Source of the DNA: Picochlorum sp. 'celeri'
Lineage: Eukaryota > Chlorophyta > Trebouxiophyceae
DNA: 64,000 bases
Reading direction: 5' to 3'
NCBI GenBank assembly: GCA_010909725.1
Contig: JAACMV010000001.1
Span: forward strand, 593,533 to 657,532
The translations under genes and the position numbers were made by a program. Positions 32,394 to 43,117 of the stretch are shown here, in pieces (the stretch's first letter is position 1; each line of letters opens with the position of its first letter). Under the pieces are notes generated by a model. It saw only the letters and a list, made by a program, of their open reading frames with translations, was not told the origin of the DNA and did no database searches.

Positions 32394-32894
32394 TCACTCT
32401 GACAGAGCATTTTGGAATTCTTGCAGACCAATGTCTGTCATCGTCACCTTGATCCCACTTGAGGCATCCTCCACGGTCAACAGCACGCGAGCATCAAATG
32501 CATTCATGCATGCATTTGGATTACAAAACACATTCATACTCACACCCTCGTTGCTCTGCAGTGTGACGTCCACAGTCTCCCATTTCCTTGGTCTCGTATC
32601 AGTCTGTTTCTCACTCAATATACCGATGATCTTCCTCACAGCAACCTTGGCAGACTGCAATTGATCAGGAGACAATGGGATGCTGATGGAGGTGGATCCC
32701 TGCTGCAAGGAGATTACCGTCGTGGGGGCACATTCTCGCTCTTGATAAGACTCTGACGGTGATACTCTTGCATGATACTGTCTTTGGCGAGGCGATATCG
32801 CCCTTGGTTCACGCCCAAGACGCTGAAGAGCAGTTGCCTGTATCGTCCTTTCTATACCTGAGCAGGACAAATGACGCCCAATTCTCGCCTTCAT
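32394..32894 (-). CDS. Hypothetical protein, probably organelle-targeted
   Basis: 166 residues, single exon. The first ~50 residues are Arg/Ser/Gln-rich (MKARIGRHLSCSGIERTIQA) with few acidic residues, compatible with a plastid or mitochondrial leader. The remainder looks like a small alpha/beta domain: TSISIPLSPDQLQSAKVAVR, ETVDVTLQSNEGVSMNVFCN and DARVLLTVEDASSGIKVTMT. No family is recognised. It is divergent from ferrochelatase (start-to-start 246 bp). Confidence 0.65.
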   Translation of the reverse strand: MKARIGRHLSCSGIERTIQATALQRLGREPRAISPRQRQYHARVSPSESYQERECAPTTVISLQQGSTSISIPLSPDQLQSAKVAVRKIIGILSEKQTDTRPRKWETVDVTLQSNEGVSMNVFCNPNACMNAFDARVLLTVEDASSGIKVTMTDIGLQEFQNALSE

Positions 32895-33140
32895 GATCCC
32901 AAATTCAAATTAAAACATTACTATATAGGGTTCATGAATAAAGATTTCAAAATGAAAAGTCTCATGGTTCTGGGTCATGAAACCTTGGCACCCTACTGCG
33001 TGTCCGATCAACCATTCATGTTGATGGGACAATGTCAACCACGGCAACACGAGGCATGACCAGAGATACATGTAGGTCGCTATACACCAATGTGGCTTGA
33101 TCAAATGAATATAATTCGATTGTTATATACATAGAAAGGG

Positions 33141-34691
33141 ATGGCGGTGTATTCTACAGGATACCAACGCGTGCGTGGTAGTCGTGTGAGGGAGCGTGTG
33201 GACCTATCACTCGGGCAAGCACGGCATTTCACGATTGGAAATAGATATATTTATAAAAATAAATGTATACAGCGATGTATGGTGCCAAACAAGAATGTTT
33301 GTGTGGGCAACGCATTTGTTCAGGGTCGGAGGGAATTCTCCCGCGTTGCTGCAGTTTCAACAAGTGATATCAATTCTGATTCTCTGAGCAATAGTTTTGA
33401 TAATTCTGGAAATGATGATGGCAGCGCTGGTCACAATGAGGGTACCATGGGGGTGTTGCTGCTGAATTTGGGAGGTCCAGAAAAGCTGGAGGATGTGCAG
33501 CCATTTTTATATAATCTATTCGCTGATCCGGACATCATTCGGTTGCCTCCATCTTTGAGGTTTGTCCAGCCAGTGATTGCTAGTTTGATTAGTATGTTTA
33601 GGAGTCCCAAGTCAAAGGAAGGCTACGAGTCGATTGGAGGGGGTTCTCCACTGCGGCAGATTACTGAGGAACAGGCTGATGCCCTGAAAGACTCTTTGGT
33701 ACAGAAGGGATTCAATGCAAAGACATATGTAGCTATGAGGTATTGGAATCCATTCACGGAAGATGCTATCGCTGAGATTAAGGAGGATGGAATTACGAGC
33801 TTGGTGGTGTTACCGTTGTATCCACAGTTTTCAGTGTCCACAAGTGGCTCTAGTCTGAGATTGTTGGAGAGATTATTGAAGGAAGATACATATTTGAGTA
33901 CAAATGTGAAGCATGTGGTGATTCCTTCATGGTACCAGCGACCTGGGTATGTGGCAGCTATGGCCGACTTGATTGAAGGGGAGCTGAATAAAGAAGAGAC
34001 ATTCAAAGATAAGAAAAGCGTGGAAATATTCTTCTCTGCTCATGGCGTGCCTCAAAGTTATGTTGATGAAGGAGATCCCTATAAGGAGGAGATGGAGGCC
34101 TGTGTCCAATTGATCATGGAGGAGTTGAAGCAACGAGGGGTGAAGAATTCACATACGCTTGCGTATCAGAGTAGGGTGGGTCCGGTGGAATGGCTGAAGC
34201 CATATACGGATGATTCTATTCGATACTTGGCACAAAAAGGTGTGAAGAGTCTGCTGGCTGTCCCGATTAGTTTTGTGTCAGAGCATATTGAAACACTAGA
34301 AGAAATAGATATGGAATATCGAGAATTGGCAGAAGAAGAAGGCATTAAGAACTGGGGCAGAGTTCCAGCATTGAATACAAATAAAAAGTTCATCGATGAT
34401 TTGGCTGATGCCGTGATTGAAGCACTGCCATATATTGCACCTGTGCGTTCATTCTCATCATCTGCAGGTTCAGATTCCCTTGTGCCATTAGGAGAGGTTG
34501 ATGCCTTGTTAGAGACATACGATAGGGATAGAAAAGTTCTGCCTCCCCCGGTCTGGATGTGGCGTTGGGGATGGACTAGATCCGCTGAAACGTGGAATGG
34601 TCGCATCGCCATGATAAGCATTATTACTATTCTGTTGATTGAGGCTGTGACGGGAAAGGGTGTGCTTGCAAATCTGTTCTCCTTGTATTGA
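33141..34691 (+). CDS. FC: Plastid ferrochelatase with C-terminal CAB-type helix
   Basis: 516 residues, intronless. A transit-like leader of ~85 residues precedes the catalytic core [20 protein letters not shown]. Active-site regions: [20 protein letters not shown] with the catalytic His, [20 protein letters not shown] and [20 protein letters not shown] with the metal-binding Glu. The C-terminus [20 protein letters not shown] with [18 protein letters not shown] is the chlorophyll a/b-binding-like helix found in plant, algal and cyanobacterial enzymes. It inserts Fe2+ into protoporphyrin IX to make haem. The CAB helix places the product in plastid membranes. Start at the ATG 33141. Confidence 0.96.
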   Translation: MAVYSTGYQRVRGSRVRERVDLSLGQARHFTIGNRYIYKNKCIQRCMVPNKNVCVGNAFVQGRREFSRVAAVSTSDINSDSLSNSFDNSGNDDGSAGHNEGTMGVLLLNLGGPEKLEDVQPFLYNLFADPDIIRLPPSLRFVQPVIASLISMFRSPKSKEGYESIGGGSPLRQITEEQADALKDSLVQKGFNAKTYVAMRYWNPFTEDAIAEIKEDGITSLVVLPLYPQFSVSTSGSSLRLLERLLKEDTYLSTNVKHVVIPSWYQRPGYVAAMADLIEGELNKEETFKDKKSVEIFFSAHGVPQSYVDEGDPYKEEMEACVQLIMEELKQRGVKNSHTLAYQSRVGPVEWLKPYTDDSIRYLAQKGVKSLLAVPISFVSEHIETLEEIDMEYRELAEEEGIKNWGRVPALNTNKKFIDDLADAVIEALPYIAPVRSFSSSAGSDSLVPLGEVDALLETYDRDRKVLPPPVWMWRWGWTRSAETWNGRIAMISIITILLIEAVTGKGVLANLFSLY

Positions 34692-34932
34692 TACTGTCGC
34701 TTCATATCTTCCCGTCGTATGGTGAGAAATCAATTTTGAGTATTATTTTTACATAGCATTATTATCTATAATACACAGTGTAACTATTTTTTTCTTGCCA
34801 TAGAAGACTCAAAAATGGCCAGCATCACTCAAGGTCAGCCTCAGTCTTTTGCAACTTTGGATGCCTCTCCAACTGCATCAACAGAATAATAGGGTCATCT
34901 TCCTACATATATATACTGTATAGATCAATTCA

Positions 34933-35233
34933 TCAACTACGACGTACATGATACAGCTGATTGTTCAATAGTTTCACTTTTCCAGTCAGGAAAACCATGT
35001 ATGCTGACATGACCGCCATTGCAAAACCAACAACTGCATGATGAAAATACAAAATGTCACAACATCATCAACTATATACTACAATGGGCTATCGTCTGAG
35101 CAATTTTGACATGCCCTGAGGAATTACCCTACTCGACGGTCCATGACCCACCTACAAAACCTAAAATAAACCCAGCTGTTGCCTCAGGAGTCAGCTCTGA
35201 GGTTGTTGACTGAAATAAGGAACGCATAGTCAT
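34933..35233 (-). CDS. Small single-span membrane protein (60 residues, two exons)
   Basis: Exons 35233-35152 and 35033-34933, intron 35151-35034 (GTGGGT...ATGCAG), phase 1. The product starts MTMRSLFQSTTSELTPEATA, continues through one strongly hydrophobic segment (GFILGFVVVGFAMAVMSAYM, split by the intron) and ends FLTGKVKLLNNQLYHVRRS. The join is exact and both halves of the helix lie on different exons, which favours a real gene. I do not recognise the family; the size and layout fit accessory subunits of ER or organelle membrane complexes. No alternative coding frame competes in this stretch. Confidence 0.55.
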
Positions 35234-35478
35234 CTTGGATTGGATTATCCAACAGGCAATGCACTATTCTGGCGACACGGGTGTCTCCTCGACTCAATGC
35301 TGCGTGAAAGAACAAGGGTGTTGTCTCAGAGATATTAATCCTCTCCGGTGTCCCTGTATTTATTTCTGTTACAATTTAAAGTAGGAATGAGGGGTGTATG
35401 GGGATTGGTTATCCGCTACAATCATGAAACGTGGAAACCCAAGTGCTGTAATAAAAAAGATTCCTTGGAATTTTGGAA

Positions 35479-38400
35479 TCAATCATGACAGTACACTTCA
35501 AAGGTTCTGATTTGCATTGAATGGACATGTAGATCCTGATCTTCCTTGTAAAGTCCTTGATTGATTTGACGAATCGGCGTTCTGGAGCCCTGGTGATGAT
35601 TAAGGGGTTGACCAAATGCATGGGAGCATGTTGCATTCTGTCCAAGGGTTTCTCCTGATTTGAATACCAGACGTTTCATGTCATCTCTGGCCTGATTCGT
35701 TGATAGCGATACTTCAAGTGTATCTTTAATATCACATCCCATGTTTTGAACCAGTTGAGCCAACTGAGATGCGTCTACAACTTCTGTCACTCCACCTTCG
35801 GGAACATCCATGCTGTGAGCCAACCTGAGGATAATGGTTCTCTTCTTGTCCTCGCTATTCCTCTCAACTGGAGGTGCCCACATCAACGTAAGAATATGAA
35901 GGGGGAAGTTTATTCCAATAGAGTGTGGCATGAATGAAAAAGACCTGGTCATGTCTGTCATGAGATGAGTCCCATCATCTCCTGATATTGCAATGACTGG
36001 TTCATCATTCATCTCCTGCTGTAAGATTCTTCTCTCAGCAGCAGCAGAGGCGACAGGACTGTGATGTATCCAATGTTTCCCTCGAACTACCAATCCAACA
36101 CATGTCTCATCAGTGGAATCAGGGCAATGCATTTCGTTAAGAGGTTCATTCACTCCACGCTTGTCATCGACAATTGTTCTCCTATGCAGCATGAACTCGA
36201 GCTCACCGTCTTGCAGTGAAGATGCTCCTTGGGATCGATCTGTTATGACTGACATAGTATTTGATGAATCATCGGTGATATATGCGGCTGAAGTGACTGG
36301 ATAGTAATTGCCAGCAATGCTCTTCTCCAAGTACTCTGATTTCCATGCAATGCGCTGACCCAAAACCCTTCGGATCATGGACCTTCCATTGGCATCAGTC
36401 CAAAATTCTCCATTTGATTTAATTGTCGGGGAACTATATGCTATGACTACTTCTCTCCCGATCGAATCATCGGGCAAAGGGCCGATTGTCCATTCGACTT
36501 CTAATTCTCTTCTTCCCTTGTACAGCCTCAATGTCACAGCTGCCCATGGGGAGTATATTTGCCGAGCTTCACTCACTTGTTCGCCATGGATGATTTCTAG
36601 ATCAACGGGTTTCTCTCCATTCACAGGGAACTTTCCATTTGGCCTGAAGATATATGCCCCACTCCCTTGGCCACGATTTACCTGAGAGTCTAAACCGTCA
36701 CTTGAATTGTACCATGACAGAGTACAGAAGAATGGGATGGATTCAGATCCATGCTCTTTGATTTTCTTCACATACCCTGTTTTCGCATCAAATATAACTG
36801 ATAGCAAATCATTCGATATGGAAAAGTTCTCATTCGATGCCCCTTTTGCGGTGTTTTGCGCCGTGCTTGGCTGTATGAGATACAATGAAAAGCCCAAGGG
36901 AGGGACAGAGGCCGTGAACACGACCTCAGCATCTGCGACGGCCTGATGTTTGTATGACCTTCCATAATGGTATTTCTGCAACATTTCCGTTGCCTTTGAA
37001 AGTGGCAATACATCGACTGGTATATTAGATCCATCAGGACCAATGGCTTCCCAAGAATCATGTGCATCCAAGGATATGGGAATAAAAACTGGCACCTGTC
37101 TTTTCGAGGACAATGAATTGTATACCGTGACAAAGAATTTTCCGTCATCTGATGAAGAATACTCGACAGTCTGAGGGCATATACTGCTATTTAGAAGGTC
37201 ACAAAACTCGAAATTCATGGCATTCTGCCCTGACTCTCTGTATACAAGTCCTTTGAGAGTTTGAGCAACAACCTGCTGGGCCTTCTGCATGCCTTTATGA
37301 ATTCTCACATAATAATCAGAAGCGACATGCTGCTTTTCTGTTCCTGTAATACTGTCATGATGCTGGCACAGGGATATTGCCTCCTCCAGAGCATCTGTCT
37401 CCTTTTCCAACCAAGACTCGTCACCCCTCTGTGAAAACACATTGAAAATCTCAAGCTGCCGTGCAGCTTGCAAAAACGATGTTGCTTGCCTTATGTATCT
37501 CTTACTAGCTGATCTACTCGTAAAATACCCTGTCCAGAATGCTTCCCGTGCATCACTATATGGGAAAAAGTCATCAACCTTTGTTGGCCAGGCTTGTTTG
37601 TATTCATGCTTGGCTGTGAGGTATTCATGCGGCGTCGAATAAAATACCGAAATCTTCCTCGATGAATTTTTCTTGGAATATTCATTCACATAATAGATCA
37701 ATTTGTCCAAATTCTTAAACCAAGCATGCGCTGCAGAGTAGTGAAAGTCACTTCCCATTGTGAACATGATGTCGTCACCAGAGGTGACTGCTGCCAACTC
37801 TTCACATCGACTAATGAACTCCAACACCTTCTCAGGTACATTGTAAGAATCCATGGTAGGATCATCCTGTATCGGGGGATCGGATATACTGAATTCAAAG
37901 TTGAATCCTGCAGGAGGTCCATAATTGCCTGATGCAAAATTGCCAACAAAAATTCCATCATCATCGTCCTCATGATCGCAATCCTTTGGACCCCCACCAG
38001 AACCCTTCCACACAAACTCCAACTCTTTGTTCTTCTTCCTAATATTCATATCTTCGAAATCTGCCCGACCAAAAAACATGCCATCAAATCCTAGTTCCGA
38101 CCCAAACAGACCAGCTTGCGTACTGGAATGCCCAAATGGATCGATCTGCCACCCAATCTTTGGCTCAAATCCAAACGTCTCTTTCAAAAATCGATGTCCT
38201 CGAGTAGTCTGATCCAGCATTCCAACGTAATGCGACGCTGCTTCATCATGCTGCACATATCCCCCATTCACAAAATCCAGTCTACCTTGCTTCACCAAAT
38301 CTCGCACAGCATCCCTTGTATCCTCATCCTGCTGCCTCCACCACGTCATAAAGAAAGACATTTCAGCATATGTAAACCGTCGACGCTCATCCTTTAACAA

Positions 38401-38676
38401 ACAATCCACCACAGAGTCCAAAATGTACTGTACACCTGCAGATTGAATGTACTGTTTCGAACCCCAATAATATTGCTCGAATGTCTTCAACCAACCCGAG
38501 TCATCATGTGTATGAGGGACAATATGAACTCGTAAGACTGAGGATGGTGACCCTGATTCAGTATTCCGTGACAATGGGTGCAGTGAAGTGTCGGTTGTCG
38601 TTGTTTTGGAGAGACACTCCGCAACCCAAATCAGAACTAGGGCCAGTGCTACCCAGGATCTTTTGATATGCGCCAT
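35479..38676 (-). CDS. MAN2B1: GH38 alpha-mannosidase (lysosomal/vacuolar MAN2B type)
   Basis: 1065 residues, single exon. A signal peptide is clear (WVALALVLIWVAECLSK). The catalytic domain begins VHIVPHTHDDSGWLKTFEQY, with the zinc-binding His and Asp, and contains GWQIDPFGHSSTQAGLFG with the nucleophile Asp. The middle helical bundle has ISLCQHHDSITGTEKQHVAS (third zinc-ligand region), and the C-terminal beta domain includes TDRSQGASSLQDGELEFMLH. This order and length match class II alpha-mannosidases of the lysosomal/vacuolar group. There is no membrane anchor, so a soluble vacuolar or secreted enzyme trimming N-glycan mannose is expected. Confidence 0.95.
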   Translation of the reverse strand: MAHIKRSWVALALVLIWVAECLSKTTTTDTSLHPLSRNTESGSPSSVLRVHIVPHTHDDSGWLKTFEQYYWGSKQYIQSAGVQYILDSVVDCLLKDERRRFTYAEMSFFMTWWRQQDEDTRDAVRDLVKQGRLDFVNGGYVQHDEAASHYVGMLDQTTRGHRFLKETFGFEPKIGWQIDPFGHSSTQAGLFGSELGFDGMFFGRADFEDMNIRKKNKELEFVWKGSGGGPKDCDHEDDDDGIFVGNFASGNYGPPAGFNFEFSISDPPIQDDPTMDSYNVPEKVLEFISRCEELAAVTSGDDIMFTMGSDFHYSAAHAWFKNLDKLIYYVNEYSKKNSSRKISVFYSTPHEYLTAKHEYKQAWPTKVDDFFPYSDAREAFWTGYFTSRSASKRYIRQATSFLQAARQLEIFNVFSQRGDESWLEKETDALEEAISLCQHHDSITGTEKQHVASDYYVRIHKGMQKAQQVVAQTLKGLVYRESGQNAMNFEFCDLLNSSICPQTVEYSSSDDGKFFVTVYNSLSSKRQVPVFIPISLDAHDSWEAIGPDGSNIPVDVLPLSKATEMLQKYHYGRSYKHQAVADAEVVFTASVPPLGFSLYLIQPSTAQNTAKGASNENFSISNDLLSVIFDAKTGYVKKIKEHGSESIPFFCTLSWYNSSDGLDSQVNRGQGSGAYIFRPNGKFPVNGEKPVDLEIIHGEQVSEARQIYSPWAAVTLRLYKGRRELEVEWTIGPLPDDSIGREVVIAYSSPTIKSNGEFWTDANGRSMIRRVLGQRIAWKSEYLEKSIAGNYYPVTSAAYITDDSSNTMSVITDRSQGASSLQDGELEFMLHRRTIVDDKRGVNEPLNEMHCPDSTDETCVGLVVRGKHWIHHSPVASAAAERRILQQEMNDEPVIAISGDDGTHLMTDMTRSFSFMPHSIGINFPLHILTLMWAPPVERNSEDKKRTIILRLAHSMDVPEGGVTEVVDASQLAQLVQNMGCDIKDTLEVSLSTNQARDDMKRLVFKSGETLGQNATCSHAFGQPLNHHQGSRTPIRQINQGLYKEDQDLHVHSMQIRTFEVYCHD

Positions 38677-38856
38677 TATGGCAATATTTTGAAATATAAT
38701 CGATGTACAAGTGAAAATGCAGCTCTGTACTCTGAGAGAAACCGTACTGTTCCATATTTAGAATATTAAAACCAGAAATCCACAATCCCTACAGTACAGG
38801 TATGCATGCATTCGTAGAATAATGCATATGTAATTAAATTGAAAATTGAAGCGACC

Positions 38857-40342
38857 ATGCCCACGATTGATAAGAGGAAGAGGGCAGATGCGGGACTGGA
38901 GCATGCTGCAGAGGTGCGCTGTAATTTTTACCTGAGCAGTCCAAGTATCGTGCATTTTGTAATAGATGAATGATTTATATACTATATAGGTGAATGAACT
39001 TGAAGCCAAGTTGTTTGGTGGTTCTGCCATAGAAGAGGAGGAAGACGTAGCAGGAACAGTAGAAGAACCAGCAGAGGCAGATACTCACACGGTACCGTCA
39101 GTATGGCATGATTCAGACGATGATGATATTCAGGTGGATATAGCAGCGTCCTCAAGGCTGAGGAAGCTTCGAAAATCGAAAGAAGATGGGGAGATTTCTG
39201 GGAAGGAGTTTGAAAAGAGGCTTCGTGAACAACATGAAAAGTTGAATGCGTCGTCTTCATGGGTGCGTGCGTTGAAGAAAGAGTCTGATAAAAATGTAGA
39301 AGATTCTTTGACAGCGCGTGTCGGTGGACTGTTGGCCTCGGCTGGAGCAGGGCGGATTCCCCCTGGGCAGTTGGAAATAACGAAACTTGCAGATGCAAAC
39401 AAAGCCCAGCCCTGCCAGTCAACAGTCAATTCGGTAGAATTCCACCCAGGTGGGCAATTGCTGATGACTGCTAGTTTGGATCGACGAGTGAGGTTTTTCA
39501 GTATTGATGGTTTGAAGAATCCACACATCCAGTCCATCTTCTTGGAGGACATGCCGGTGCATCAGGCACAGTTTGTCCATGAAGGCTCCAAAGTATTTTG
39601 CACGGGAAGGAGAAATTTCTTTTACTCTCTGGATTTGGAAACGTCGAAGATGGAAAAAGTTTCAAGAATATTTGGAAGGCACGAGAAGAGTTTCGAATCC
39701 TTCATTGGCAGCAATGCATCTGACACTGTAGCCTTTCTTGGACAGGATGGCACATTACCACTCGTCTCTGTCTCATCGAGACAGCTGATAGATACGTTGA
39801 AAATGAACGGTACTGTTAGATCAGGAGCATTTTCACAGAACGGAATGTATCTATACACGAGCGGAGGCGATGGTGTTGTCAATATCTGGGACATGAGAAT
39901 GCGCCGATGTCTCAGGCAGTTTGTTGATGAAGGAAGTCTTGGATCGACATCTATAGCCGCCAATGGAAATTCAATGATAGCAGCAGGATCCAAAAGTGGT
40001 ATAGTGAATATATACAAGGACGTCAGCCCCACATCACAGACATCATCCATGGGACCAGAGCTAATTCCATCATTCAAATCCCTCCCCCATCTCACCACAA
40101 CTGTTGATTCCATGTGTTTCAACTCGGACGGACAGTTGCTCGCCATGGCATCTAGAATGAAGAGGGATGCATTAAGACTAATACATGTCCCTACTATGAC
40201 GGCATTCTCCAACTGGCCAACCTCAAAGAGTCCCTTGCATTACGTCCATAGCCTTGCCTTCAGCCCATCCAGTGGGTACCTCGCCATTGGCAATGCCAGG
40301 GGAAGAGTTGTCATGTACAGGCTCCACCATTTCTCAGTATAA
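38857..40342 (+). CDS. UTP18: UTP18, WD40 component of the small-subunit processome
   Basis: Exons 38857-38913 and 38990-40342, intron 38914-38989 (GTGCGC...TATATAG), phase 0, 469 residues. Exon 1 is short (MPTIDKRKRADAGLEHAAE) and joins VNELEAKLFGGSAIEEEEDV. The acidic N-terminal region with VWHDSDDDDIQVDIAASSRL is the UTP18 entry motif. The propeller carries VNSVEFHPGGQLLMTASLDR, IFLEDMPVHQAQFVHEGSKV, FCTGRRNFFYSLDLET and LYTSGGDGVVNIWDMRMRR. It acts in U3 snoRNP-dependent pre-18S rRNA processing in the nucleolus. Its stop is 29 bp before the next gene's ATG. Confidence 0.93.
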
Positions 40343-40371
40343 TTCATTAATATTTAATAATACCTGTATCT

Positions 40372-41996
40372 ATGGCCTCTCGAAGAGCAATTGAAGCCAA
40401 AAACGAACGCACTCTGCGTCAAATCTTGAAAGAAGATGGCAATCGGCATTGCGTGGACTGCGGTGGATTTGTGCGTGAATTGCATTACTCGTATGACTAT
40501 TGCTATTTTCTAGAGACTAAAACGTGGGTTTCATACATTATAGGGTCCTCAGTATGTAGTATGCAAATTTAGTGTCTTTGTCTGCTCAAGTTGCAGTGGA
40601 GTCCAGTACGTTTTTATATTGTGTCAAATCAACATTGTGCGTTATTGCTATTCAAGAGCATTCATGGTACTGCAGTCGATTGTTTGGGCATCGAGTGAAA
40701 GGAGTGTCTCTGTGCACATTCACAGGAGATGAGATTGCATTATTGCAACGAGGAGGGAATGAGGTGTTCCGGAAAACATTTTGTGCCACAATGCCACATG
40801 ACGTTATGAGGCCTGTCGAATCGAATACGGAAAGTATCAAACGCTGGATTGAGGATGTGTATGTGTCGAAGAAATACTATAAAGATGTGGCTGCATCCAA
40901 AAGGCCACCCCCATTGGATACCTCTGAAAGCAGTGATATTGCAGTCATTCCACTTGCTGATGTCTTGGGTTCTGATACTCCTATTTTACGAATTTCTATG
41001 GAGGTCGGTGAAAAGACATATACAGATACTGGTGCTACTACTACGAAAGAGACCAAGTCTAACGATATAAAGGAGGAAAAAATAAAGGAGGAAGTAGAGC
41101 CTGCAACTATACTGCATGACAACCAACAACATCACGTTGGAGATGAGTGGGATCCGTTTGGTGTCTCTTCTGCATCACCATCCATCGACCAGTCAGATAC
41201 ACTATTCCTTGAAGAAGAAGAGGTCTTACAGCCAAGTGAAAAGCCCGCAGTCTCGGTAGAGAATACGGCAGAAAAGGAGGATGACATATCGTTTGATGTT
41301 GAATGGGAAGCGTTTGCCATGGAACAGCTGTCTTCCCCTGCACCTCCAGATGACACGCCAGCACCCAGTCCTACCGCACTAGATGCGTATTCCAATGAAG
41401 ATTCCATCACCACACCAGAAGAAGAGCTAGCAAAGCTGGATATATCTCACCACCACATTGGTGCTGTCAACGAGCAGAGAGAAGAAGAGCCAACAAGAAG
41501 CAACATGGGTGCTGCCAATGAGCAGAGAGAAGAAGAGCCAACAGGAAGCAACATGGATGCTGCCACACCAGCTCGGCCAGAAGTCCCACTCGATGCCTTT
41601 TACCCCGAATTCTCAAAAATACGAGAGACTGGTATACTTCCAACAGGAGCACCAGTGCCATGGCATATGCGACCGCAGCAGACGATGCCTCCTGTTGTCA
41701 CCCACCATGCTCCTCCAAGACCAGAGAGCAGAGAGCAGACAGTCATTGCTCCTCCAAGAGAGCAGACAGTTATTGCTCCTCCAAGAGAGCAGACAGTCAT
41801 TGCTCCTCCAAGAGAGCAGACAGTTATTGCTCCTCCAGCCATGCACCCAGAACCCTCTAGAGCAAGTCGACAAGCAGCACCCACATATGATAAAGCAACA
41901 AAGACATTGTTTGGGACAGAGAAGAACTTGACTGCATACGATCTGAGTGCACAGCATGCTCCCAAACCCAACATGACTGGAAATCCCTTCGCATAA
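40372..41996 (+). CDS. ArfGAP of the AGFG/AGD14 type with internal repeats
   Basis: Three exons: 40372-40470, 40544-40605 and 40676-41996 (introns GTGCGT...TTATAG and GTACGT...CTGCAG); 493 residues. The joins assemble the zinc finger: HCVDCGGFGPQYVVCKFSVF, then VCSSCSGVHRLFGHRVKGVS, i.e. CxxC-x16-CxxC, followed by FTGDEIALLQRGGNEVFRKT. The HR-x-F-x-HRVK spacing is that of AGFG/AGD14 proteins rather than SMAP or ASAP. The long tail is acidic then Pro-rich, with two EQREEEPT units and four REQTVIAPP units, and DPFG/NPFA-type motifs suggest endocytic partners. It would stimulate GTP hydrolysis on Arf. Confidence 0.88.
41469..41564 (+). repeat. 48-bp direct repeat, two copies, coding
   Basis: Two adjacent 48-bp units encode NEQREEEPTRSNMGAA and NEQREEEPTGSNMDAA within the ArfGAP tail. 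The few base differences include two coding changes (R/G and G/D). Confidence 0.85.
41731..41838 (+). repeat. 27-bp tandem repeat, four copies, coding
   Basis: Four in-frame units encode REQTVIAPP. One base alternates C, T, C, T between units, so units 1+2 and 3+4 are identical pairs: a 27-bp unit doubled, then the 54-bp pair doubled again. Confidence 0.9.
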
Positions 41997-42173
41997 CCAC
42001 CATCCAACAAGAGTCTTCATGGGAGATTGTCACTGACACGTTTCCCTCCGTGATGTTGTTCAACCCTGCTTGCATATGTATAGCACACATGAAATATAAT
42101 TTTATTTGGAACATAGTAGACCCAACTGATTGATATCTGACGAATAACGAATGACGACCTGACTCGGCGGACT

Positions 42174-43076
42174 ATGGTGGTTGCAACAAGAAGCACATCG
42201 AAGGCTTTGCTTCGACAGAATAATCAACATATTAATAAATTTATGGGATTAAAAGACATAGTGAATGGCAATAGTGCTATTCTGGGGATGTTTGGAGTCG
42301 TTGGGATCATGACCGTTGCGTGTTGGTTGGGATATCCTTTGCATGCGAGGTCTTCAGGCAGCTTGGATATAGGTCCTGATAGTGATGAGGAAATACCAAT
42401 GATTGACGGGGCTGCGTATGCGAGTCAGGTGGATGAGCAGAGGAGTTTGACAGTTTTGGGCGCCACTGGTGAGGTGGTTGACCCTCCATCATCGTCACCT
42501 GAGTTTGGCACTGTGGCTTCTCGATACATCTTCTTGATACCTATGGGAGCGCTTGTATTTGTGTGTATTGTATTGTGTGTGGCATTGAAGAGATCTCTTG
42601 ATGGATGTCGGCGTTTCAGACAGGAGATGGCAGACAAGGTGTTTGAGATGGAGACATTGCAGGCAAGCATGAGAATCTTAGAGTCTGAGTTGGAGCGCAA
42701 AATCTTGCAGCCTGATGGAGGAAAAGTAGATACGAGTGATTTGTTTGGGTGTCAACATGTCAAGGGTGGTCTGGAGGGGGCATGGGATGAGGATGAGGGT
42801 GATATGATTCGAGCAGGATGGGGGGCAGAGCAGGATGAGTCTTGTGGACTCCGTGATGACGCTGTAGAGAGCTTTCTGCAGGATAGAGGGGCTTTGGCTA
42901 TTCAAGAAGATCAGGTTGATCGTTGGATGAAGTTGGAGGAGGAGTACGGTGTGTTGAATAGACAGTTGAAAGAGTTGAAAGATATTTTGCAGCTCCATGT
43001 CCCTGGGGACAAACGCAGCAAAACTGAGAAGATCCATGAAGCCATCTTTCTTCTGGATAACATGCATCTAAAGTAA
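42174..43076 (+). CDS. Hypothetical two-span membrane protein with coiled coil
   Basis: 300 residues, single exon. Two hydrophobic spans are visible: about 35-55 (ILGMFGVVGIMTVACWLGYP) and 120-140 (FLIPMGALVFVCIVLCVAL). Between them is an acidic loop (DIGPDSDEEIPMIDGAAY). After the second span the chain is charged and helical (CRRFRQEMADKVFEMETLQA, MRILESELERKIL), then a second helix near the C-terminus (WMKLEEEYGVLNRQLKELKD). The N-terminus MVVATRSTSKALLRQNNQH could be a targeting leader. No family recognised. Convergent with the AlkB-like gene, 41 bp between stops. Confidence 0.7.
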   Translation: MVVATRSTSKALLRQNNQHINKFMGLKDIVNGNSAILGMFGVVGIMTVACWLGYPLHARSSGSLDIGPDSDEEIPMIDGAAYASQVDEQRSLTVLGATGEVVDPPSSSPEFGTVASRYIFLIPMGALVFVCIVLCVALKRSLDGCRRFRQEMADKVFEMETLQASMRILESELERKILQPDGGKVDTSDLFGCQHVKGGLEGAWDEDEGDMIRAGWGAEQDESCGLRDDAVESFLQDRGALAIQEDQVDRWMKLEEEYGVLNRQLKELKDILQLHVPGDKRSKTEKIHEAIFLLDNMHLK

Positions 43077-43117
43077 GTATGTTTTTAAAGGAATTGTACC
43101 TAGAGCGTAGCGATTGA

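Noticed and set aside
38455..38480. GGGGTTCGAA on the minus strand as a tRNA T-arm
   Set aside because: It lies inside the alpha-mannosidase coding sequence and no cloverleaf forms.
41731..41838. CRISPR-like array
   Set aside because: The units are directly adjacent without spacers and are in frame inside a eukaryotic gene.
41458..41931. Alternative frames with QQEATWVLPMSREKKS and ESRQLLLLQ repeats
   Set aside because: Repeats in the true ArfGAP frame necessarily give repeats in the other frames.
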